A stretch of 64,000 bases of DNA, from contig NZ_CP025512.1 of the NCBI RefSeq assembly GCF_003491345.1, positions 3,249,001-3,313,000 on the forward strand. Direction: 5' to 3'. A program made the translations under genes and the position numbers. Of the stretch, positions 7,634-17,031 are shown in pieces. The DNA comes from Neorhizobium sp. SOG26. Its GTDB lineage: Bacteria > Pseudomonadota > Alphaproteobacteria > Rhizobiales > Rhizobiaceae. Each line of letters opens with the position of its first letter. The stretch's first letter is position 1. A model generated the notes under the pieces. It searched no databases. It saw nothing but the letters and a program-made list of their open reading frames with translations, and was not told where the DNA came from.

Positions 7634-8769
7634 CAGGCGACCCGCTGACCCTGGCGCCAGGTGGCGCGCACCACGGGAACACCATCGACACGATGAACCC
7701 GCACCAGATCCGCCCGTAGGCCGACGGCAATGCGGCCACGATCGTCGAGGCCGACGGTGCGGGCCGGGTTGGCGGTGACCATCGCCAGCGCTGCGGCCAG
7801 CGAGATGCCATCCATTTCATCGGCCAGTACGAAGGGCGCATGCAGCAGGCTGAGCGGCACGTAATCCGACGATAGGACATCAAGCACGCCGCGTTCGGCA
7901 AGGTCGCGCGCGGCGATATTGCCGGAATGTGACTTGCCGCGCACGATGTTCGGCGCTCCCATCAGCACGCTCATGCCGGCTTCGTGGGAGGCTTTGGCCG
8001 CATCGAAGCTCGTCGGAAACTCGGCCAGCCGCACGCCGTTCTCGATCGCTTCGCCAACATGGGCGAGAGTTGCATCGTCGTGGCTGGCAATGGTGATGCC
8101 GCGCTCCCGGCAGACCTTGGAGATGGCAGTGCGGTGCGGCGTCGAATTGCGCTGCGAGTCGCCGATCCGCTTGGCACAGAAGGCATCAAAGGCTTCGTCG
8201 CTCAGCCCGCGCTTCTTCTTGTAGTAATAGATATACTGGTCCATGGTCTGGAATTGCCGCTGGCCCGGTGCATGGTCCATCAGCGAGACGAGGCGCACAA
8301 ACGGGTCAGTCTCGAAGTCGGCAAAATGCTCCAGCACGTTGTCGGCTGATACCTCGCAGCGCAGGTGGAGCAGGTGCTCGGAGCGCAGGCGACCCTGTTT
8401 CTCCGCCGCCTGGATCGCATCCGCCATGGCGCGCATCTCGCCGCGCGGAAAGCCGCCGTCCTCGTCTGCACCCATGCGCAGGCAATCAAACACGGTGGTG
8501 ATGCCGGAGGTGGCAATCTGCGCGTCATGCGCCTGGATCGCCGCGGTGGTGTTCCAGCGCACGCCGGCCCGCGGCGAATAATGCTGCTCCAGGTGGTCGG
8601 TGTGCAACTCGACCAAGCCAGGAATAAGATAGTCGCCTTCAAGATCCTCGCCGCTGGTGACGGAACCTTCCGAGACGTCTGCGATCAAGCCGTCGCGGAT
8701 TTGCAGCGAGCCATGGACGACGTGGTCTTCCAGCACGATCCTGGCATTGGTGAAAACCTGTTCAGTCAT
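7633..8769 (-). CDS. phnM: alpha-D-ribose 1-methylphosphonate 5-triphosphate diphosphatase PhnM (378 aa)
   Basis: Amidohydrolase-superfamily enzyme that removes pyrophosphate from ribose-methylphosphonate triphosphate in the C-P lyase pathway. Motifs: a metal-binding GLVELHTDHLEQHYSPR near residue 50, IASHDDATLAHV (metal His and Asp) and a C-terminal LSSDYVPLSLLHAPF. The family-typical PRAGVRW follows the first motif. It starts inside the last bases of the upstream DUF1045 gene (ATGA overlap, 8766-8769) and ends at the phnN start, so the three genes look translationally coupled. Confidence 0.95.
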   Translation of the reverse strand: MTEQVFTNARIVLEDHVVHGSLQIRDGLIADVSEGSVTSGEDLEGDYLIPGLVELHTDHLEQHYSPRAGVRWNTTAAIQAHDAQIATSGITTVFDCLRMGADEDGGFPRGEMRAMADAIQAAEKQGRLRSEHLLHLRCEVSADNVLEHFADFETDPFVRLVSLMDHAPGQRQFQTMDQYIYYYKKKRGLSDEAFDAFCAKRIGDSQRNSTPHRTAISKVCRERGITIASHDDATLAHVGEAIENGVRLAEFPTSFDAAKASHEAGMSVLMGAPNIVRGKSHSGNIAARDLAERGVLDVLSSDYVPLSLLHAPFVLADEMDGISLAAALAMVTANPARTVGLDDRGRIAVGLRADLVRVHRVDGVPVVRATWRQGQRVA

Positions 8770-9509
8770 GGGGCAGTCTTCCTGCTATCGGCGGCCGGTG
8801 CGAGCGCGCACCAGCGATGGACGGTGAAGGGGGCGCCGCGCTCCGGCTCCACGAACAGGGCAAGCCCGTCGATCGAAAGCGGTTGCTGAATGAACGGCGC
8901 GAAACGCCGGCTGAGTTCTGCCTTCATCGCCTCCGCCTGCTCTGGTGGCACCTGGCCCGTTAGGGTCATGTGGAAGCGGAACTCGTCCATCACGTAAGGG
9001 TAACCCCAGCGGTCAAGGTAGGCCCGCTGGGTGGGCGGCAGGTTTTCCGGCTTACGTCGTGCGATATCGGCCTCGGACAACGGCGCGCGGAAAGGCTCGA
9101 AATCCTCGACCACGCGCGCCGCGAAATCCTGCAGTTCCGGATAAATCCGGTCAGGCACGATGGCAAAGAAGCGACCAAGCTGGCCTAGGATCACATTCGG
9201 GATTGTGAAAGCCGGTGTGGCGGCCGCAAACGCTGCAAGCGCAGCAAGCAATTCCGCCTCAGTCTTGCCGGGCGCCAGTTCGAAAGGCGCCTTCAGCGTC
9301 GCGTGAAAACCATATCGGCGCGGGTCGGCCGTCAGTTGATGGACATCGCCGCACGCCAAACCGCTCACATCGGAGGTCGGGAAACTTTCATCCAAGAACG
9401 CATTGCGTCCAAGCCAGCGCGATGCGGCCGCCGTCAGCGGATGGTCTTCGGCGGGCGAGTAATAGAGGGCGTAGCGCAATGAGGAAGTTCCGGAATCAGA
9501 TGAAGGCAC
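8766..9509 (-). CDS. DUF1045 phosphonate-metabolism protein, 2H-phosphoesterase-like (247 aa)
   Basis: Member of the DUF1045 family that regularly accompanies phnM/phnN. It carries two H-x-T/S-type motifs of the 2H phosphoesterase fold: GFHATLKAPF (about residues 62-71) and RFHMTLTGQ (about 177-185), suggesting hydrolysis of a cyclic phosphate such as the ribose cyclic phosphate formed by C-P lyase. That reaction is inference from fold and context. It is the first gene of the three-gene operon; the gpmA terminator lies just upstream at 9585-9617. The start could also be a few codons downstream (LRYALYYSP). Confidence 0.88.
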   Translation of the reverse strand: MPSSDSGTSSLRYALYYSPAEDHPLTAAASRWLGRNAFLDESFPTSDVSGLACGDVHQLTADPRRYGFHATLKAPFELAPGKTEAELLAALAAFAAATPAFTIPNVILGQLGRFFAIVPDRIYPELQDFAARVVEDFEPFRAPLSEADIARRKPENLPPTQRAYLDRWGYPYVMDEFRFHMTLTGQVPPEQAEAMKAELSRRFAPFIQQPLSIDGLALFVEPERGAPFTVHRWCALAPAADSRKTAP

Positions 9510-9584
9510 GCCACGAGACTAGCGCGGTGCCCGATCCGGAAACAGCACCCGCAACGAAAAGATGTGGGGTCTGAACAGGAGACC

Positions 9585-9617
9585 AAAAGAAAAAGCCGGC
9601 TGCGAGGCAACCGGCTT
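9585..9617 (-). terminator. intrinsic terminator of gpmA
   Basis: On the minus strand AAGCCGG (9617-9611) pairs with CCGGCTT (9599-9593), followed by TTTTCTTTT (9594-9586). Confidence 0.85.
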
Positions 9618-9642
9618 GAAGATCGTTCGAAGGATCAGACGC

Positions 9643-10278
9643 TCAATGCGCGCCGGACATGTCGCCGAGCACTTCCTTCGAGGCAACGGTCGAATCCGCG
9701 TTGAGGCGGTAGACCATCGGCACGCCGGTGGCGAGGTTGAGCTTGAGGATTTCTTCCTTGCTCAGCCGGTCAAGCACCATCACCAGCGAACGCAGCGAAT
9801 TGCCGTGGGCCGCCACCAGAACCTTTTCGCCCCGCAGAACCCGCGGCAGGATTTCGGTGAGGTAATAGGGCCAGACGCGGGCGCCCGTGTCGCGCAGGCT
9901 CTCGCCGCCCGGAGGCGGTACGTCATAGGAGCGGCGCCAGATATGCACCTGTTCCTCGCCCCATTTGGCGCGCGCGTCATCTTTGTTGAGGCCCGACAGG
10001 TCGCCGTAGTCGCGCTCGTTGAGCGCCTGGTTGCGGATGGTTTCCAGGTCCGACTGGCCGACCTTTTCCAGCACGATCTTCAGCGTGTCCTGCGCCCGCT
10101 TCAGGTCAGAGGTAAAGGCGATGTCGAACTTGATGCCGGTGTCGGCCAAAGCCTGGCCGCCGGCCTGAGCTTCCTGGATGCCGAGCGGGGTAAGCTCCGG
10201 GTCTCGCCAGCCGGTGAACAGGTTCTTGAGGTTCCAGTCGCTCTGGCCGTGGCGAACGAGGACAAGGGTGCCGCTCAT
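9643..10278 (-). CDS. gpmA: 2,3-bisphosphoglycerate-dependent phosphoglycerate mutase (211 aa)
   Basis: Interconverts 3- and 2-phosphoglycerate in glycolysis and gluconeogenesis. The phospho-histidine motif [10 protein letters not shown] lies at residues 6-15, the second catalytic region is [12 protein letters not shown], and [11 protein letters not shown] carries the second active-site His. It belongs to the short GpmA type (about 210 aa) usual in alphaproteobacteria. ATG 10278 is supported by GGAGGA seven bases upstream; the ORF could begin 30 bases earlier but without such a site. It follows dapB closely (26 bases) on the same strand. Confidence 0.95.
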   Translation of the reverse strand: MSGTLVLVRHGQSDWNLKNLFTGWRDPELTPLGIQEAQAGGQALADTGIKFDIAFTSDLKRAQDTLKIVLEKVGQSDLETIRNQALNERDYGDLSGLNKDDARAKWGEEQVHIWRRSYDVPPPGGESLRDTGARVWPYYLTEILPRVLRGEKVLVAAHGNSLRSLVMVLDRLSKEEILKLNLATGVPMVYRLNADSTVASKEVLGDMSGAH

Positions 10279-10304
10279 CAAATTCCTCCGAGGGATGTTG
10301 TCTT

Positions 10305-11123
10305 TCAAGAAAGCCCGAGAACATCGAGCATGGAATAATAACCGGGCTTCTGCCCGCGCGCCCAGACGGCGGCCGCAACGGCGCCGCGGGCGAAGATCGA
10401 GCGATCGCGCGCGCTATGCGACAGCGTCACCAGCTCGCCTTCGGCTGCAAACAGAACGGAATGATCGCCGACCACGGAGCCGCCCCGCAGCGTGGCAAAA
10501 CCGATCGCGCCATCGGGTCTCGGGCCGGTATGGCCGTCACGGACGCGAACCGAGTGGGCGGCGAGATCAATGCCGCGGCCCTTGGCGGCTGCTTCCCCGA
10601 GAAGCAGCGCAGTGCCTGATGGCGCATCGACCTTGTGCTTGTGATGCATCTCGACGATCTCGATGTCCCAGCCGGCTGAGGGCAGGGCTCTGGCGGCCTG
10701 TTCGGTAAGCACGCCGAGCAGGTTGACGCCGAGGCTCATGTTGCCGGACTTGACGACCCGCGCATGGCGACCCGCCGCCTCGAACCTGGCTTCGTCTTCC
10801 ACCGAGCAGCCGGTGGTGCCGATTACATGGACAATCCGGGCCTGGGCCGCGAGAACCGAGAAGTTGACGCTCGCCTGCGGCGCCGTAAAATCGAGCACAC
10901 CGTCGGCATCGAGGAAAGCGTTCAGCGGATCATCGGTCACGCGAATGCCGAGCGTGCCGGCGCCGGCCATTTCACCCGCATCCTTTCCGATAAAGGGCGA
11001 ACCTTCCCGTTCGATGGCTGCGTGCAGCGCCACGCCGGGCGTCTCGCTGATCACGCGGATCAGGGTCTGGCCCATGCGGCCTGCCGCGCCGACGACGACG
11101 AGTTTCATGTCATTTGCGATCAT
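10305..11123 (-). CDS. dapB: 4-hydroxy-tetrahydrodipicolinate reductase (272 aa)
   Basis: NAD(P)H-dependent enzyme of lysine and meso-diaminopimelate biosynthesis. The Rossmann motif [13 protein letters not shown] is at the N-terminus, VIGTTGCS near residue 108, and the substrate/catalytic signature [20 protein letters not shown] near residue 160; a C-terminal SILARG-like segment (SIFARGAV) ends the oligomerisation domain. Three starts are possible: GTG 11150, ATG 11123 (chosen) and ATG 11108 at [10 protein letters not shown]; none has a strong ribosome binding site. Confidence 0.95.
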   Translation of the reverse strand: MIANDMKLVVVGAAGRMGQTLIRVISETPGVALHAAIEREGSPFIGKDAGEMAGAGTLGIRVTDDPLNAFLDADGVLDFTAPQASVNFSVLAAQARIVHVIGTTGCSVEDEARFEAAGRHARVVKSGNMSLGVNLLGVLTEQAARALPSAGWDIEIVEMHHKHKVDAPSGTALLLGEAAAKGRGIDLAAHSVRVRDGHTGPRPDGAIGFATLRGGSVVGDHSVLFAAEGELVTLSHSARDRSIFARGAVAAAVWARGQKPGYYSMLDVLGLS

Positions 11124-11195
11124 GGCGGCTGTTCCCGAATTTCGCTCCACCGCTTCTTAGCGGCTTGGATCCCTATTTGAAAGGTGCGGTCGCCG

Positions 11196-12218
11196 TCAGC
11201 GAAGCCAGCGGCGTCCGTCGGTTGCAATGCCATAGGCCGAGGGGGCCCGGGCAAAGCTTGCAAGCCCCGCCAGTGCCGCCTGTGGATGTGTCACAACGAA
11301 GGTCGGAATGGTGCTGAGCAGTTCCGAATGCGGTGCCTTGTCTTCAAAGGCCGCACGAAACTCCTGCTTCTTCAGCGCCGGGATGATTTTCTGCGAGATG
11401 CCGCCGGCAAGATAGACGCCGCCACGGGCCATGAAGATCAGCGCCATGTCGCCGGCGACGCGGCCAAGATAGGTGGCAAACAGCGAAAGTGTCTCGACAG
11501 CCTGGCGGTTCGAGCCATCCAGGCCACGGGCGGTCACATCCGCCGGATCGCTGAAGCTTGGCTGGACGCCATCTGCCTTGCAGACGGCCTGGTAGATGTT
11601 GATGACGCCGCGGCCGCTCAGGATTTCTTCGGCCGAAACACGGCCCTCGATCCGCTTCAGGTGCGGGAAAACCTCGAAGTCGCGATCGGAGCGCGGGCCG
11701 ACATCGACATGCCCGCCTTCGCCCGGCACCGGAAACCAGATCTCGCGTGCATGGACAAGGCCTGCAACGCCAAGGCCGGTGCCTGGGCCCAGCACCACCC
11801 GCGAGGCAAGTTGCGGTTCGCCGCCCCGGCCGAGCTTGTCCAGGAAGTCACGCGGCAGGGCAGCCACGGCAAGCGCCTGGGCTTCGAAGTCGTTGACCAC
11901 CAGCACGTCATCGAAACCGAGTTCGGCGATCATGCCCTTGGGGCGCACCACCCAATCGCAGTTGGTGAGGTCAATCTCGTCACCGTCCACCGGCGCCGCC
12001 ACGGCAAGGATCGCTGAACGCGGCCGCACAGACGTGGAAGCCAGCACGACGTTCTGGATTGCCGCATCGATGGTCGGATAGTCGGCAGTGCGGATATTCG
12101 GGAAGGGGATCGGTTCGGCATCGGCGTCGGTCAGGACCGAAAAGCGGGCATTGGTGCCGCCGATATCACCGATCAGGATCGGAAAGGGCAGCTTGTCAGT
12201 CTTCATGCTGTCGGCCAT
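11196..12218 (-). CDS. glk: glucokinase (340 aa)
   Basis: Cytoplasmic ATP-dependent glucokinase of the bacterial Glk family. Motifs in order: [15 protein letters not shown] (phosphate 1, about residues 15-29), [22 protein letters not shown] (phosphate 2), [10 protein letters not shown] with a catalytic-site Glu/His, and [15 protein letters not shown], the Glk signature. A C-terminal GGVYLAGGI supplies the adenosine loop. The length fits the family (about 320-340). It is followed by dapB and preceded, nine bases away, by mgsA. Confidence 0.95.
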   Translation of the reverse strand: MADSMKTDKLPFPILIGDIGGTNARFSVLTDADAEPIPFPNIRTADYPTIDAAIQNVVLASTSVRPRSAILAVAAPVDGDEIDLTNCDWVVRPKGMIAELGFDDVLVVNDFEAQALAVAALPRDFLDKLGRGGEPQLASRVVLGPGTGLGVAGLVHAREIWFPVPGEGGHVDVGPRSDRDFEVFPHLKRIEGRVSAEEILSGRGVINIYQAVCKADGVQPSFSDPADVTARGLDGSNRQAVETLSLFATYLGRVAGDMALIFMARGGVYLAGGISQKIIPALKKQEFRAAFEDKAPHSELLSTIPTFVVTHPQAALAGLASFARAPSAYGIATDGRRWLR

Positions 12219-12226
12219 TCGAACGC

Positions 12227-12607
12227 TTAGTCCTTCTGGAAGTCGATGAGTTTTTCGGCAGTGGCGCGGTTGAGCGCCATCGGAATGTCGTAGACGGTGG
12301 CGAGCCGCGTCAGTGCCTTGACGTCGACATCATGCGGCAGGGCGCTCAGCGGGTCGATGAAGAAGATGAGCATGTCCACTTCGCCGGTGGCGATCATCGC
12401 GCCGATCTGCTGGTCACCACCAAGCGGGCCGCTTTTCAGCCGGGTGACATCAAGATCGGGACACGCCTCCTGCACACGACCGCCGGTCGTGCCGGTTGCA
12501 ACAATACGGAAGCGGGAAAGGGCGCCCTGGTGCTGACGCGCAAAATCGGCCATGTCGGCCTTTTTCTGGTCGTGCGCGATCAGTGCGATGCAGGGCTTTG
12601 CCGGCAT
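12227..12607 (-). CDS. mgsA: methylglyoxal synthase (126 aa)
   Basis: Converts dihydroxyacetone phosphate to methylglyoxal plus phosphate, a phosphate-releasing bypass of lower glycolysis. Motifs: [12 protein letters not shown] near the start, ATGTTGGRV (phosphate loop), [14 protein letters not shown] (containing a catalytic Asp-Gln pair) and [18 protein letters not shown]. It is only slightly shorter than the E. coli enzyme (152 aa) and looks complete. It stands nine bases before glk, so glucose phosphorylation and the bypass may be co-expressed. Confidence 0.95.
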   Translation of the reverse strand: MPAKPCIALIAHDQKKADMADFARQHQGALSRFRIVATGTTGGRVQEACPDLDVTRLKSGPLGGDQQIGAMIATGEVDMLIFFIDPLSALPHDVDVKALTRLATVYDIPMALNRATAEKLIDFQKD

Positions 12608-12728
12608 GATTGGACGTTCTCCCCAAGAACGGTTTCAATCGATTTGCAAGCTTCTAGCCTGCGGTTCGTCGCTTGGGAAGGTGGCGGAGCGCCGGCCGGT
12701 TTCAAGAACCGGCTTTCGCAGATGAACT

Positions 12729-13775
12729 TCACGGCCGCGGCGATGGCAGCGGCACGTTGGTGAGGGGCAGCGAGGAATCCATCACGGTGCCGACGGCTTG
12801 TGCCGGTGCCGAAGCGGCAGGCTGCGCACTATAGGCCATGGCGCCGCCAAAGGTCGCTGCGTCCTCTGAGCGCGAAGGCGCGGCAAGCACTACCGAGCAG
12901 GCATTCGGCAGGTCGGCGAGCGTCACCTGGCGCGGCTTCACCGGCTTCTTGTTGGGATCCGGCTTCGGCGGCGGCGCCCAAGGCTCCTTGGTGAACCACC
13001 AGGCGAGCTCCTTGCTGTTGCAGTCATCGGTAGTCGGCGTCGGTGCCTGTTTCTTGCAGGATGTCGCGCCCGGCGGGCAGGCCATGCGGATATGGAAATG
13101 CTCGTCATGGCCATAAACCGGCCGCACCTTGCCAAGCAGCGAGCGGTCGCCGCGCCAGGTTTCGCAGAGCTTCTTCTTGATCGCCGGATTGACGAAGACG
13201 CGCTCCACCTGCGGATAACTTGCCGCCTGCATCACCAGCTTGGCATGCGTTCCGGTCCAGCGACGGTCGTCGACGGTCAGGAACTTGCTCTTGTCCAGCA
13301 TGGAGGTGAACGGCATGTCCTCGCGCTGCTGCGGCGTCAGCGGCTGGGCCGGCTTCGGCGTGAACCAGATGTCGGCATCAAGGCCGATCTGGTGCGATGC
13401 GTGGCCGTTCAGCATCGGGCCACCGCGCGGTTGGGAAATATCGCCGACGAGGATGCCGGAACCCCAGCCAAGCCGGGCCGCGTCCTGGCTGAACTGCTGG
13501 AGAAGGGCGATCATCTGCGGGTTGCCCCAGCGGCGATTTCGTGAAAGCCGCATCGCTTGCCAGGTCGGGCCATCGGTTGGCAACGCAACGGCGCCGGACA
13601 TGCAGCCCTTGGCGTAAAAACCGAACGGCTGGGCAGGCGAGCTCGAAGGCAGCTTCACCGCTCCGAACAACTGCTTGGCAGGCGTCTCGTCTTTCGCAAA
13701 AGCCGGCGCGGCAAGCGCCGCACAGAGTATTCCGGCCGCAGCAAAGCGCAGCATGCCACCCAAGGTCGATTCCAT
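12729..13775 (-). CDS. mepA: penicillin-insensitive murein endopeptidase (348 aa)
   Basis: Periplasmic M74 metallo-endopeptidase that cleaves D-Ala-meso-DAP cross-links in peptidoglycan. It has a signal peptide (about 1-27, ending APAFA-KD), a zinc motif NGHASHQIGLDADIWF and the second metal motif YGHDEHFHIRMACP. A C-terminal Pro/Ala-rich tail follows the catalytic domain, which makes it longer than E. coli MepA. ATG 13775 has GGAG six bases upstream; an internal ATG at 13754 would also leave a usable signal peptide. The gene diverges from the downstream peptide-importer operon. Confidence 0.93.
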   Translation of the reverse strand: MESTLGGMLRFAAAGILCAALAAPAFAKDETPAKQLFGAVKLPSSSPAQPFGFYAKGCMSGAVALPTDGPTWQAMRLSRNRRWGNPQMIALLQQFSQDAARLGWGSGILVGDISQPRGGPMLNGHASHQIGLDADIWFTPKPAQPLTPQQREDMPFTSMLDKSKFLTVDDRRWTGTHAKLVMQAASYPQVERVFVNPAIKKKLCETWRGDRSLLGKVRPVYGHDEHFHIRMACPPGATSCKKQAPTPTTDDCNSKELAWWFTKEPWAPPPKPDPNKKPVKPRQVTLADLPNACSVVLAAPSRSEDAATFGGAMAYSAQPAASAPAQAVGTVMDSSLPLTNVPLPSPRP

Positions 13776-13967
13776 TTCAGCTCCGCGGCAAATCAGTTCC
13801 TATGGTGAATCTACCTGAAACAGGATTTTGGTGAAATGGAGATGGCGGCGTGCCGGCCCCCTGGCAGCAACCTGCGAATAAAATGCTTGTGAGTAGGTCG
13901 CCCTGTTTTTTGCCCGGTTTTGCCCTATGCTTCACCGCGAGATCGACGCTTGACCAAGAGGTAGAGA

Positions 13968-15803
13968 ATGACGTTCGGCCGAATGAAGCGGGCTCTTGCG
14001 GTGGCTGCAGCCGCCTTTGTTGCCATCGCATCGATCGCGACCGCCCAGGAGCCCCAATGGCGCCACGGGATGGCGGTGATCGGCGACCTCAAGCTTCCGC
14101 CAGACTTCAAGCAACTGCCTTATGTCAACGTCGATGCACCCAAGGCCGGCGAGTTGCGGCTCGGCGACGAAGGGACCTTCGATAACGTCAATATCGTCAT
14201 CGACCGGGGCACGGTCGCCTCCGGCGTCGGTCTGATCTACGACACGCTGATGAAGCGCTCGGAAGACGAGGTTTTCGGCACCTATGGGCTGCTCGCCGAG
14301 GCGGTGTCCTATCCGGAAGACATGTCGACCGTCACCTTCCGGCTGAGGCCGGAAGCGAAGTGGGCGGATGGCGAGCCGGTGACGCCCGAGGACGTGATCT
14401 TCAGCATGGAGACGCTGAAGAAGAACAGCGCCTTTTATTCGGGCTACTACCGCCATGTGACCGGCACCGAAAAGAGCGGCGAACGCGAGGTGACCTTCCA
14501 CTTCGACGAAAAGAACAACAAGGAACTGCCGTCGATCGTCGGCGATTTCCCGATCCTTCCCAAGCACTGGTGGGAAGGCAAGGACAGCCAGGGCCGGCAG
14601 CGCGACATTACCCGCACCACGCTGGAGCCGGTAATGGGCTCCGGACCCTACAAGATTGCGGCGATCCAGCCGGGCTCGGTGGTGCGCTACGAACTGCGCG
14701 ACGACTATTGGGGCAAGGATCTGCCGATCAATCGCGGGCAGAACAACTTCCGCTCCATCAGCTACACCTACTTTGCCGACGCCGATGTGGAGTTCGAGGC
14801 CTTCCGCGCCGGCACGATCGATTTCCGCCAGGAGAACAGTTCCAGCCGCTGGGCGACCCGCTACGACTTCGATGCCGTGAAGGATGGGCGGATCAAGAAG
14901 GAAGCACTCACCAATCCGTTCAAGGCAACTGGTGTCATGCAGGCCATGGTGCCCAACATGCGCCGCGAGATCTTCAAGGACGCCCGCGTCCGCGAGGCGC
15001 TGAACTACGCCTTCGATTTCGAGACGATGAACAAGAACCTCGCTTATGGCGGGTTGAAGCGGGTCGACAGTTTCTTCTGGGGCACCGAACTTGCCTCCTC
15101 CGGCCTGCCCGAAGGGCGCGAGCTCGCCATCCTCGAGGAACTGAAGGACAAGGTGCCGCCGCAGGTGTTCACCACGCCCTACAAGAACCCGGTGGGCGGT
15201 GATCCGGCCAAGGTGCGCGACAACCTGCGCAAGGCCGTCGAACTGCTGAAGGAGGCGGGATGGGACCTCAAGGGCAACCGGATGGTCAACGCCAAGACCG
15301 GCCAGCCGCTGAGCTTCGAAATCCTGCTCAACAGCGCCTCGCAGGAGCGTTCGGTCAATCCGTTCGTGGCCAGCGTCAAGAAGATCGGCATTGACGCCCG
15401 CATCCGCACCGTGGACTCCTCGCAATACATCAACCGGACGCGAAGCTTCGACTACGACGTGATCTGGGCCGTCTGGGCGCAAACGCTCAATCCCGGCAAC
15501 GAGCAGATGGAATATTGGGGCTCGGAGTCGGTCAGCCGCGAGGGGTCGCGAAACTATGCCGGCATCGCCGATCCGGCGATCGATACCCTGATCCGCAGGA
15601 TCGTCTTCACGCCGGACCGCGAGGACCAGATCGCAGCCGTCAAGGCGATGGACCGGGTGCTGCTCGCCAACCACTATGTGATCCCGCTGTTTTATTCCGG
15701 CGAGGTGAAGCTCGCCTACTGGAACCGCATCACACGCCCCGAAACGCTGCCCGAATACGGGATCGGCTTCCCGGATACCTGGTACGCCAAGACCGGCAAC
15801 TGA
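13968..15803 (+). CDS. extracellular solute-binding protein, YejA-like peptide/microcin C importer (611 aa)
   Basis: Family 5 substrate-binding protein (periplasmic) with a signal peptide (about 1-25, ending ATAQE). Features of the YejA group: the N-terminal WRHGMAVIGDLKLPPDFK segment, DEGTFDNVN and the SBP_bac_5 core with FRLRPEAKWADGEPVTPEDV. It would capture oligopeptides or modified peptides for the permeases encoded next. ATG 13968 follows GAGGTAGAG. The next 145 bases before yejB hold no ORF I can support. The family is named after E. coli YejA; the ligand here is unproven. Confidence 0.9.
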   Translation: MTFGRMKRALAVAAAAFVAIASIATAQEPQWRHGMAVIGDLKLPPDFKQLPYVNVDAPKAGELRLGDEGTFDNVNIVIDRGTVASGVGLIYDTLMKRSEDEVFGTYGLLAEAVSYPEDMSTVTFRLRPEAKWADGEPVTPEDVIFSMETLKKNSAFYSGYYRHVTGTEKSGEREVTFHFDEKNNKELPSIVGDFPILPKHWWEGKDSQGRQRDITRTTLEPVMGSGPYKIAAIQPGSVVRYELRDDYWGKDLPINRGQNNFRSISYTYFADADVEFEAFRAGTIDFRQENSSSRWATRYDFDAVKDGRIKKEALTNPFKATGVMQAMVPNMRREIFKDARVREALNYAFDFETMNKNLAYGGLKRVDSFFWGTELASSGLPEGRELAILEELKDKVPPQVFTTPYKNPVGGDPAKVRDNLRKAVELLKEAGWDLKGNRMVNAKTGQPLSFEILLNSASQERSVNPFVASVKKIGIDARIRTVDSSQYINRTRSFDYDVIWAVWAQTLNPGNEQMEYWGSESVSREGSRNYAGIADPAIDTLIRRIVFTPDREDQIAAVKAMDRVLLANHYVIPLFYSGEVKLAYWNRITRPETLPEYGIGFPDTWYAKTGN

Positions 15804-15948
15804 CGGGGAGAAGGCTGCAGGCTTGCACTGCTGGCCCGCACCTGTTCCATATTGATCGATTGATTCGCTCAGAACGAGGAAGACGCCTTTTGAGCCTCAC
15901 TGACAGGACCGGCAGAGCGAAGCCCGCAGCAATGGGAAGGACGCCCTG

Positions 15949-17031
15949 ATGGGTGCCTATATACTCCGCCGAATCTTGCTGATGATCCCGACCATGATCG
16001 GCATCATGGCGATCTCGTTCCTTGTCGTGCAGTTCGCGCCGGGCGGTCCGGTGGAACAGATCATCGCGCAGATCCAGGGTCAGGACACCGGCGACCGGCT
16101 TTCCGGTGCGGGCAATGATCTCGCGACCCAGGGCGGCGGCGACGATGGGCGATATCGCGGTGCCCAAGGGCTTGATCCGGAATTCATCAAGGAGCTCGAA
16201 CAGCAGTTCGGTTTCGACAAGCCGCCTCTGACGCGCTTCCTCGAGATGATGTGGAACTACCTCCGCTTCGACTTCGGCGAAAGCTTCTTCCGCAACACCT
16301 CGGTGCTCGATCTCATCATCGACAAGCTGCCCGTGTCGATCTCGCTCGGCTTCTGGATCCTCATCGTCTCCTACCTAATCTCCATCCCGCTCGGCATCCG
16401 CAAGGCGGTAAAGGACGGGTCGAGCTTCGACGTCTGGACGTCCGGCATCGTCATCGTCGGATACGCGGTGCCGAGCTTCCTGTTCGGCATCCTGCTGATC
16501 GTGCTGTTTGCCGGCGGCTCCTTCTTCGACTGGTTCCCGCTGCGTGGCCTGGTGTCGGACAATTTCGCCGAGCTGACATGGTGGCAGAAGATCATCGACT
16601 ATTTCTGGCACCTCACCCTGCCGCTGATCGCCATGTCGCTCTCGGCCTTCGCCACCACGACGCTTTTGACCAAGAACTCCTTCATCGACGAGATCAAGAA
16701 GCAGTATGTGACCACGGCGCGCGCCAAGGGTCTGAACGAGCGGCAGGTGCTTTACGGGCATGTCTTCCGCAACGCGATGCTGATCGTCATCGCGGGGTTT
16801 CCGGGCGCCTTCATCTCCGCCTTCTTCACCGGCTCCCTGCTGATCGAAAACATCTTCTCGCTCGACGGGCTGGGCCGCCTCGGTTACCTCGCCATCGTCA
16901 ACCGCGATTACCCGATCGTCTTTGGCACGCTTTACATCTTCTCGCTCATGGGCCTCGTTGTCAGCCTGATCTCGGACCTGATCTACACCTGGATCGACCC
17001 CCGCATCGACTTTGAGCGGAGGGACGTGTGA
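15949..17031 (+). CDS. yejB: peptide ABC transporter permease, YejB-like (360 aa)
   Basis: Inner-membrane permease of the DppB type, about six membrane segments: one at residues 9-29, the rest from about 125 on. The N-terminal periplasmic loop is long and holds a Gly/Asp-rich stretch (about 45-75). The EAA-like cytoplasmic loop reads [24 protein letters not shown] (about 247-270). Its stop overlaps the start of the next permease gene (GTGATG at 17028-17033). It forms the channel together with YejE. Confidence 0.93.
   Translation: MGAYILRRILLMIPTMIGIMAISFLVVQFAPGGPVEQIIAQIQGQDTGDRLSGAGNDLATQGGGDDGRYRGAQGLDPEFIKELEQQFGFDKPPLTRFLEMMWNYLRFDFGESFFRNTSVLDLIIDKLPVSISLGFWILIVSYLISIPLGIRKAVKDGSSFDVWTSGIVIVGYAVPSFLFGILLIVLFAGGSFFDWFPLRGLVSDNFAELTWWQKIIDYFWHLTLPLIAMSLSAFATTTLLTKNSFIDEIKKQYVTTARAKGLNERQVLYGHVFRNAMLIVIAGFPGAFISAFFTGSLLIENIFSLDGLGRLGYLAIVNRDYPIVFGTLYIFSLMGLVVSLISDLIYTWIDPRIDFERRDV

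Noticed and set aside
13932..15674. A 580-codon open frame antisense to the yejA-like gene
   Set aside because: Mirror of a well-supported solute-binding protein gene; composition is that of an antisense frame.
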